Assembly: GCA_016165875.1 (NCBI GenBank)
Contig: JABBOT010000013.1
Span: 13,406,014 to 13,470,013, forward strand
Source of the DNA: Acanthopleura granulata
Taxonomy: Eukaryota > Mollusca > Polyplacophora > Chitonida > Chitonidae
Direction: 5' to 3'
Length of the DNA stretch: 64,000 nucleotides
The notes below the pieces were generated by a model that was not told where the DNA came from, did no database searches, and saw only the letters and a program-made list of their open reading frames with translations. Positions 21,968 through 31,600 of the stretch are shown piece by piece. Position 1 is the first letter of the stretch, and each line of letters opens with the position of its first letter. Both the position numbers and the translations under genes were made by a program.

Positions 21968-22624
21968 TTACAAATGAGTCGTCGCTGTGTACAAAGATTC
22001 ATTTTCCTCATGATCAGTCATTTCCGTTACCTGGTGGTTCTTTAGCTTCAGTGCGTTCTCTGGCTCCTGTAGTTTTTCTGGCCGTTTTACATTATCTTGC
22101 CTCTTTAGGTTCTCTAGCTTCTGCAGGTTTTCTGGCCGTTTTAGGTTCTCTTGTATTTTTAGGTTTTCTGACTTCTGTAGGTTTTCTGGCCGTATTAGGT
22201 TCTCTTGTATCTTTAGGTTCTCTAGCTTCTGCAGGTTTTCTGGCCGTTTTAGGTTCTCTTGTATTTTTAGGTTTTCTGACTTCTGTAGGTTTTCTGGCCG
22301 TATTAGGTTCTCTTGCTTCTGACAGTTGTCAAGCTTTTGTAGGTACTCCGGCTGCTTTGGAAGGTTCTCTGGCTTCTGCAGGTTCTCTATCTGTCGTGCG
22401 TAGTTTTTCTTTGGGCTCCCTGTCTTCTCCGGAATGTCCGGTTTTCCAGGGAGACCGTACGTCACTTTGCTCATGACAGAAACTGCTTGCTTTATTTCCA
22501 ATTCAATGGGGGCCACAGCCCAAGGCTGTACTTTGCCGTCCGCAAATAACACGAATACAATAGCTCCAAATACGTAAATACCGGCACAAATAAAGAAGAC
22601 TATCCTCCACTGATCTTGGGTTTG
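21968..22624 (-). CDS. Gene B exon 10 (TM12 and repeat tail)
   Basis: 218 residues and stop, after acceptor TATTGCAG. Residues 6-30 form TM12 (FFICAGIYVFGAIVFVLF), then KVQPWA, the normal end of the family fold. Residues about 78-195 are around twenty hexads of pattern [KR]-x-E-N-L-x. A 36-residue block starting at 104 repeats at 140 with one mismatch. The tail should face the cytosol. Confidence 0.9.
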   Translation of the reverse strand, partial: QTQDQWRIVFFICAGIYVFGAIVFVLFADGKVQPWAVAPIELEIKQAVSVMSKVTYGLPGKPDIPEKTGSPKKNYARQIENLQKPENLPKQPEYLQKLDNCQKQENLIRPENLQKSENLKIQENLKRPENLQKLENLKIQENLIRPENLQKSENLKIQENLKRPENLQKLENLKRQDNVKRPEKLQEPENALKLKNHQVTEMTDHEENESLYTATTHL

Positions 22625-25600
22625 CTGCAATACAAAAAAGGAGTCATATTTTACTAGATTCACTGACGTAATTAACATGGGCAGACGAATACCTCCACGG
22701 TTGTATGACGTTGAACTTGGCACAACACCATTTTTCTCCACGTTGAATTTTTCTACTGTAGATCAGAAACCGCCATTAGGAACTACGCAACATTTATCAA
22801 GGAGATAATTTTAAAGTAAAAGATCCAAAACTGGGATTTTTTTGACTTTCTAAGCAAGGGGTCGAGATATTTGTGCATATTTTACATGGGACCGCATGTT
22901 TTATCCATTATTTATGAAATTATGTCAAGTAACAATCAAACAAAATAAAATTATTTATGAGCCATTATCAGTTTTCATCAAGAATAATTCACTCATATGA
23001 CGGCGGTCAGCATTATGGTGGAGGGGAACCACCACGTAGAGTAACACCACAGCGGCGACAGCAGTATGATGTGTGGCAAATGATCACGCGTAACTGATCA
23101 ATTTACAAAACACCATTCGGCCACAGCACTGTTTTACGCCACGCAGCACTATTCTCCAACAACGCATGAGCATTCTACTCCACATATTACCTTTCTAAAT
23201 CAACATTATATTAACTGTCTCGTGTTTCCACCTTGTTCTCGCCACGATATGGCTGAGATATTGCCGATGTGGCGTTAAGCCATAATCATTCATTCATTCA
23301 TTCAACATTATATTACAACGAGACTAGAGTGTTCTACGCAACACATTACCATTCTGAATCATGACCAGTTTACAAAATCGTCAGAGTTTTTCTACTCCAC
23401 ACATTAACATTCTAAATCAGCAGTATTCTGATCAGCACAAAGCCACTGTTCAAGAAAGTGAGAGTATTTCACTCAATCATACAACACCATTCTACTCCAG
23501 AGAACATATTTCTAACTTATACCGGATTACTGTAATATCTCCTACCGTACTACCGCTAACCGCAATACTCAAAGATGTTTCACTAATACAAAGATAGTAA
23601 TATAAATATTATGGGTAGAGTAAACGGAAGAACCCTTTGTAAACCAAGTTGTGATCTTTAACAAGTCAGTGACGAACTTTCTCCACATGTGACACATAGG
23701 TATGCACGTCGTATTGTGGAAGAATGAATGAATGATTATGGCTTAACGCCACATCGGCAATATCTCAGCCATATCGTGGCGAGAAGAATGGTGGGGTTCA
23801 ACAGGCGTCACAAGGCACAAACGTCCACAACTTGCTTGTCATAACGATTCCAAAGACATGCACACATGCGCCGTGACCACAACACTTGGAACATAGCAAA
23901 GGCCTTGAGAGGAACGATGAGGAGTAACAGACACTCACCTTTTCCTCCAGGATATATCCAACCATGTACGGCGCGACAAATCCAGATAAGGAAGCGGCAG
24001 CGTTGCACAGGCCATGGAGAACACCTGGCAAAAGAGTGGTCATGAACCATGTGACATGGACAAAAAAAAAAAAGAAGACACAGAGAGCACCTGACACCGA
24101 AGAGACTCCTCAGTGGTCGTGAACTATGTAACTGACATGGACAAAAAGAGAAACCATAGAGAACACCTGAAAACAGAGAGATATCAGTGGCCATAAACTC
24201 AATGGCCAATCTTATTAATCTCTAAACGATGACAAAAGATTGTTCCGGAGAATAAGCAGAGTAAGGGCTTCTGAGATGAGTATCAACAGAATAAGCAGCT
24301 GAGAATGTGGGCGCAATGTCCAGATGGTTGACATAGTAACCAAAAGTTTTACTGTTCACCTGATAATCTCTGCGCAATGTGCTCATGTCTGAGATGGTAA
24401 CCGGAATCGTTAATTTTTCCTGAGAATTTCGGTGCTGTTGGTTGACGTGGTAACCAGAACTGTTAGTATTTACTTAGGAATCTCGGCGCAATGTCCAGAT
24501 GGTTGACATGGTAAATAGAACTGTTACTGTTTACATAGGGATCTCCTCCCAATGTCCAGACGGTTGACATGGTGACCAGAACTGGTAATGCTTACCTGAG
24601 AATCTTGGCGCAATGTCCAGATGGTTGACATAGTAACCAGAGAAAGACAATCCGGAAAAACCAACGGCTAGAGTCAGAAATAAAATATTGATTGTGACGT
24701 CACATCCGGTGTAACTGACGGCAACCAGTAGGGAGGCGGGAATAACCATACCTGCAACGATAGTTACTTTATTTCTGACATAAAGAAAAGAACAAAAACA
24801 AGAACCTGAAAAGTAAACGTATAAACTCATTTTTTGTGAATATTCTTGTTGTGTTCGACGTTTGTCTGACTCAACATCTGACTTAATAAATTATGGACTC
24901 GGATTTCAGACTAAAGGTATGAAGCTTTCACTAACCTGCGGCGGTCATCAGCTTTCTCACATTTTTTGTCGACATGTGTTTTTTTTGGAGAAAATCGGAC
25001 AAAAACCCCGCTATCATAATAAACATCCAACAGAAAAGGTAGGGCAGGGCGGAGAGGAGTCCATTCTGGAAGAAGATGGGAGAAGGGAATATGGCCAGGG
25101 AATAGCAAAGTACATTTAAAATGTGGTTTAATATTCTAATGGATTTGATGGATACTTACTGAATCAAAGACGCAGAATATATTCGAAATTTCAGACAGTT
25201 GTGAGCAGGTAAATGTAGGTATGTATGTAAGTATATATGTGAGGCCCGATGTTAGCGTTCTCCTCAAATTAGGACAAATGTCTGAAATATGCATTGTACG
25301 CGTCATAATTTATTTATGTCTTTATTTTTTAAATAAAATTATTAGTGTTCAGCGTCAGTCAGAGCGATTTAATGGCAAACGTCTTTAACCACTAACCTGT
25401 GGGTGATCGTGGTTTCCCCCGGGCTATGTCCAGTTTACTCCCACCCTATTGCTGACCACCGTCGTATAAGAGAAATATTCTTGAGTAAGGCGTAAAACAC
25501 AAATCAAATAAATCAAATAAATAAATCTCTAACCACTAGGCCACGGCCATCTCTCGGTGTGACCTACAGTAGTATAGTATAAAGTTTGGTCACACATGAA

Positions 25601-28600
25601 CACCCAACCATCGCTCTCCATCTGCTCTTCTATATCGCCCATAAGAAATTTTGTGATGAGGTGATCATGAAAAACTTTCATATCATTGCGACTCGTCATA
25701 TAAATGCTGGTATTATTGGGAATGTACAAAGTAGGTCTATAAGACTTTTGTCTTTCAATAACTAGGACATCATGGGTGTAGACTCACACAGGGCCTAATG
25801 AATAAATCAACCTCATCCGATGTCCCATCACCCCTTCTCGTGACAACGTTACTTTTCATTCCATTTCCGGTGAAAGCAATCGTGACGTCATGACGTCACA
25901 CAAAGATTGAACATTTGCAGCCAAGGAGTGGGACATCCGATTTACCTACTTGTGACAATGTTGATTAAAATTGTACATTCACTGGCTCTCAGTGCTTGTG
26001 GGTAACTTGGTGACGATTCGCAGTGCAGCGATCGCCGAAGACCGTTGTGTGCATATCTGTACGTCACACTTGGGAGTGTTCGACCCTAACTTGCCAAATG
26101 TCCATGGTTTTGATACCCTGGGAAATCCCGTTTCATCCACTCTTAAGACTGAACCCCATGGTGTATCAGTGAACAATTCATGGGTACGGTTATTATTTAA
26201 ATCATTAAATACAGTCATAAATAAATAGCCAACTAACAAACAAATAAATACGTAACTGAAACGGATTAGGTTACCGTCAAAGTGCAGGCATAAATTACAG
26301 AATAAATATGTCTGATGCAATAGAGCTTACCTCTTTGGTGTCAAAATGCAGAACCTGTTCTATGTACCTAGGGAGATAGGAGTACATGGTGAACATCCCC
26401 CACAGGTTGCAAATGCGGGTGACAAACATCGCCCAAAAGGGGACAGAACTCAGCAGAGATGGCCACGGCGTCTTCAGTTTCTAGAAGTGAAATGTGAGGT
26501 AGGCCAATCTTAAGTGCGCCGAAGTACAACTAGATGTCACCGACAAAAGTGCATAAGACCACTAGAAGTGCATATAAAAACCTTGACCAACTTAAAGCAT
26601 GAGCTGAACACTGTAAAGCCTGGCCTTTGTGAATTAGTCGTGTTAAAGATAATATTCTCTGTTGTTGCACTTGCGGCAAAAGTATTTTAAATTAAGACAT
26701 AGATAGATAAATAGGACATACTTACCTTGGAGGTGGGTTTTGCTGTTTTCTCGATGTGCTCTCTCTCCTGATGGGAAATATTAGGGTGTTCTCTAGGAGA
26801 CTCACTGATCACAAGCATCCAGATCACAGTCAAGGCACATCCAAACACTCCTGTTGTTTTTTAATAAACAAAATCTGATTTAGTTCATCATAAGTAGGTA
26901 CACCTTACTTTGTTGTTGTCAAATGAGACTCGAATATAGATAAAATTAGTGACATGTATCAACAAAATGATTACGCTTGTATAGCAGATAATCGCACTCA
27001 GAACAGATGACAAAGGAAATGCATTTACCCATAACGCACACAGAACACATCGTAAAGACAATACACTTACCCATAATGTAGAAAACAGATGGCCATCCGC
27101 CCAGGAACTGCGAGTCAGAGAGTAGACCTGCGACAACTTGAGACAGGACAGAACCAAGCTGTGTCCCTGATTGTCGCAAGGAGGAGTGAAAAGAAGGAAA
27201 TACAGCGCCATGATGGTAACCAAACACCTCACAAATATTGGCCTAAACCACACTACTCATTAAAGGTGAACTGTCCCGGTTCTATTTTGCATTTTACTTA
27301 ACTGAATAATATATCTATGACATAAGAAAATTGATGGAAACAAAAAAATGCATTTATTGAGTATTTTTACTTGTAAAAATATAAAATATATTTAATTCCA
27401 AAATTTCCTAGAAAAAAATGACACACTGCTTGTCTGCCCTTGAATGGCGCTGGTGTGTCAAATATACGTCACGTAATTATGACATTCTCTGTTTCCAAAC
27501 ACTAGTGTAAGTCTGATCAAAACACGTCTCTTCAAAATGACTAGAACATGATTTAGAGTACGTTTTTGGTTCGAAAATGTCCCGTTGAATGGCAATTATC
27601 CAATTTCCTCGTATGGAGGGGTCCGATCGGAAGGCATGAAAGCTTATCCCATCCTAATTCGGTGAGTAATTAGTACTGTGCATTGCTGCACAAAACGGCA
27701 TATCGCCAGTATGACGTCACACACCACTGGGACGCCAAGGGCAGATAAACATGTAGACAGTACCAAGTTTTACGAAATATCTGGCGGTGGTTATTCGTTA
27801 AATCACTTCGGCTCCATGTTTCAGATACCTCTACGATATGTTGTGCCAATTTTTGCAATCAGGACAGTTCAACTTTAAGCTTTAATGGCAGTTCGGTCGC
27901 TGTCCAAGGCATAACATGTTTCGATGTTTCTTTACTTCTACAGTTCTAGTACAAAGCTGTCGACATGAAATACAAGGCACGAACTAGGGCTAGAATAGTG
28001 TCCTAACTGAAGTAAATTGACAAGATGCCGAATTTCAACCATTTAATCCGGAGGCATTTTTCAGAGTTAGGCCTACTTTTTGAGGGGATACGGGAAATAC
28101 ATGGTGTCTTGAGCCCGCCGAGTCCAGTGTGAAGGTTTCTGACACCATATATTTACTAATTAACTGTTTGACGAATTTATCCTGCAAAAGACCCATCAGT
28201 TCATTACAAAATGTCAATGTACCGTAGAATAGCTTCAAAAATGTCATTGTTTTTACAGGCCTGCATAGGGAGATAACCTGATGAACAGACGCATTTGGCA
28301 CGGACTGCAGGGTATAGAGATAAACACAGCCGAGGCGGTCAGCTCGCCAGCAAAGCCTTATCACCCAGTGCCTCTTACCAATGCGGCAGCTGTTGTCTGA
28401 AGTCCAGCTTATGCTGGCTTCCTCCTCGGCCAGTAAACTGCGGATGGTCATGGGTTTCCCCCGGGCTCTGCCCGGTTTCCTCCCACCATAATGCTGGTCG
28501 CCGTCGTATAAGTGAAATATTCTTGAGTGCGGCGTAAAACGCCAATCAATTAAATAAATAAATACCGTAAGAATTAAAATAAAAATAAAAAAAAATCAAA

Positions 28601-31600
28601 TATATATAAATATAAAAAAATATATAAATAAATACAACATAAAAAAAATAAAATTCGTCAAGGAGATGACTGTTACGGCATGAAAACGAACTCACCTGCA
28701 AATACGATGGCGGACAGCCTGCTCTTCTCGGACCAGGGTGTCCATTTAGCCAGGACCACGTGAATGCCAGGATAAGCCATGCCCTGTAGGCAAATTAATG
28801 ACGTAAGCGTAAATCAGCTAGTTTATATTTTATGTACAATTAACAGGCGCATCAGTGCGACAATGTAGGAGTTTGTAATGCTGGAATACAGTAAGTTTTC
28901 TTGTGTTCCTTCTTTTCTACACTACGTTTACATATAGAGATGATATCACAGGAACACTTCAGTACCAATGTTATTTTCAGAAAAGCACTCAGTACGACCA
29001 GACTGAAGACATGCAGAAACAAGCCCACAGGCACACTTACCGCAGCTAGTCCCTGAATAGTTCTCAGCGCGACTAGACCGTAGAAATGATGACATGAGAT
29101 CACAGAAACACTTACCGCAGTCAGTCCCAGTAGAGCTTTCAGTACCGTAGACACGGAGGCAAGGATGAGTGGCAAGCATGATATATGAATATTAACGATG
29201 AAAAACGGATATAAAAAAAGGATATTAAAAATAAATGAAATAAAATATGTGAAATGTAAAGAAGAACAAAATCAAAAACGACAAAGATCAATCAGGAACA
29301 AAATCAAATGGAATGCAAAATGAAAACAAAACAAAACACAAAGCAGAAACATAGTTTGCAAATAAATTTATTAAAGAAAAAAGAGAAAAAGATTAAAAAG
29401 AGAAATGAAAAAGTTCAAAAGCGAATACAAACTGAAATCAAAATCAAGTATAAAATCAAAACAGAATCAAATACAAAACAAGACAAACCCAAATGAAAAT
29501 GAAAACAAAACTTAAACGCGAAACAAATTAAAAATCATTTGTTTTCTACAACAGCAAACCAAAGTCAAAAACCTGCCGTGGCCCAGGCGTGCCACTTCCC
29601 GTCCCTGAATTCCCTACGTAATAGTTAGAAGTTTCCTCTCCTGAACAGCATCGGATGGTTTATTTAGGGTATTTGGAGAAGCATTTTTCTTAACCTACAG
29701 GTTTCATTTTTAATGCCCCTTTAATCCCCCAAATGAACTTAGGGGCTGGGGTGCTTATTACAAATTTACATGTGTGCACAATGCAAACAGGAGGAAACAA
29801 GACACGCGCTTGATATGCATTTTAACTGAAGCAACTTCCTGGGAGTAAAATGAGGAAATTATTTCTTTTATTTATTTATTTCACTGGAGTTTGACGTCGT
29901 ACTCAAAAATATTTCACTTACGCGACGGCTGCCAGCATTATTGCTCGTGGTCACCGTGCAGAGCCTGAGGGAAATCCACGGCCATCCGCAGGTTAAAGCA
30001 CTGAATGTAAGATATTTTATACAGCTAAACGTGCCCACAATTGTTTGAGAATGACTAATATTGGAGTGGTGAAGGAAGAAAAAACATTCACACTCATTCT
30101 TAAGTGATAATTGGTGGGAGAGGCGTAAATGATAGACACATGTTGTACTAATTTAGAGCTAGGTCGTTTTCTTTTCCCAAATAACGTGAAATGAAAAAGG
30201 GATCAAATGGCAGAAGAGGCGCTGTAGACATCACAGACTTCCCCCTTTGATCCGCAAAATACTTCACGGCAGAACTTGTCTACCGCAACCTAGAGTCGCA
30301 GAGCACATGTAGATCTGTACATACCCTCGCTTAATGTGATTTGATAACTGCGCCACCCACACTTATGATGTGTACCCAAACTCACTGGTTGCACTATTAA
30401 AACACTGATGTTTTGTTTCATGTCAAAGTAATGTTTATGTCAGGGAGTCAGGGGAGATAACTGACACGCATAGCGCGAAGGGAATTCTGGGAGGGCCAAT
30501 GGTGCACCAGGGGTAAGAGAGGTTTTTCACTTTGATTTGTCGTTGAAAAAAATCTTTGATCCTTAATTTCCGTTGCATTTAAGTTTTGTTTTCAGTTATG
30601 TTTGATTTAATTTTTATTTTGATTTGCATTAAAATTTTGTTTAAATTTAACTTTAATTTGTCTTATTTTGTCTCTGATTCTGTATTTAGTTTGTTGTTGA
30701 TTTTGTTTTTTATATTTGTTTACATTTCACGATACTTTATTTTACTTTTCTTTTTATTACCATTTTCTGTCAATTAAAAAACAAAAGATAAAAAAAAAAC
30801 TTTCACATATCATGTTTAACAGTCCCAGAGAAACTCTCAAACTGTAGATATGCAGACCAAAAAAAAAAAAAAACAAATCAAAGACACACTTGCCGCAGCC
30901 AGTCCAAGAGATGCCCGCAGTACGACAAGACCGTAAACATGTAGGCGAGCGATCACGGGCGTTAGCAATGTGATTATGGACATCGTGGAAAGGCCCAAGC
31001 CAAATGCCCTCTTTCCACCGATTCTTTGGGCAAGGATACCCCCTGGGAACTGGGACACCAGGTAGCCATAATAGTAGCCACCTAAAACTAGACCCTGGTC
31101 CTCCGCGTCCCAGGTAAACTCACCCACCTGTTCAGAATAATGATATGATATTACTACAGCATACTAAAACCAGAGCAGAGACGACAGTGTAATAGTTGGC
31201 AAATGGTCACACGTAACCAGTGAAATCCGGCCACTTGTCAGTTTACCTCAGTTAGGGTTTCATTCCAACTGTTCGTAAACGTGTTAAAGAAGTAACAACT
31301 TACATCTCTCCAGCACCATGGATTAGGCTGAATTTAAATAAATGACACCATTTAAATAATGCTTTATCCAATGTTTGTCAGGTACCTGCCAAAACTTGGT
31401 GGGTTATGGTCACGGCGTTAAACACTAATCAATAAATCAATCAATTGCTAAATCAGTCCATCAATCAATTTTATCCAAATTAAAAAGTCAGACAGTGATA
31501 ATTTTTTTTACCTACTTGCGGTCTAACTCCGTTCTGGAGAATATTTCACTTGTAGAATGAATGGCTTGGAGAAAACCACTGATTTTTTGTCAAGCACATT

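Noticed and set aside
22051..22476. 141-codon plus-strand frame opposite the gene B tail (L-G-S-L-A-S-A-G-F repeats)
   Set aside because: It is the antisense of the coding hexad repeats. The 18-bp unit keeps the opposite strand open automatically, and the minus strand has the splice site, TM12 and stop.
28035..28451. 138-codon minus-strand frame
   Set aside because: Its left part is featureless and its right part overlaps a SINE-1 copy in reverse.
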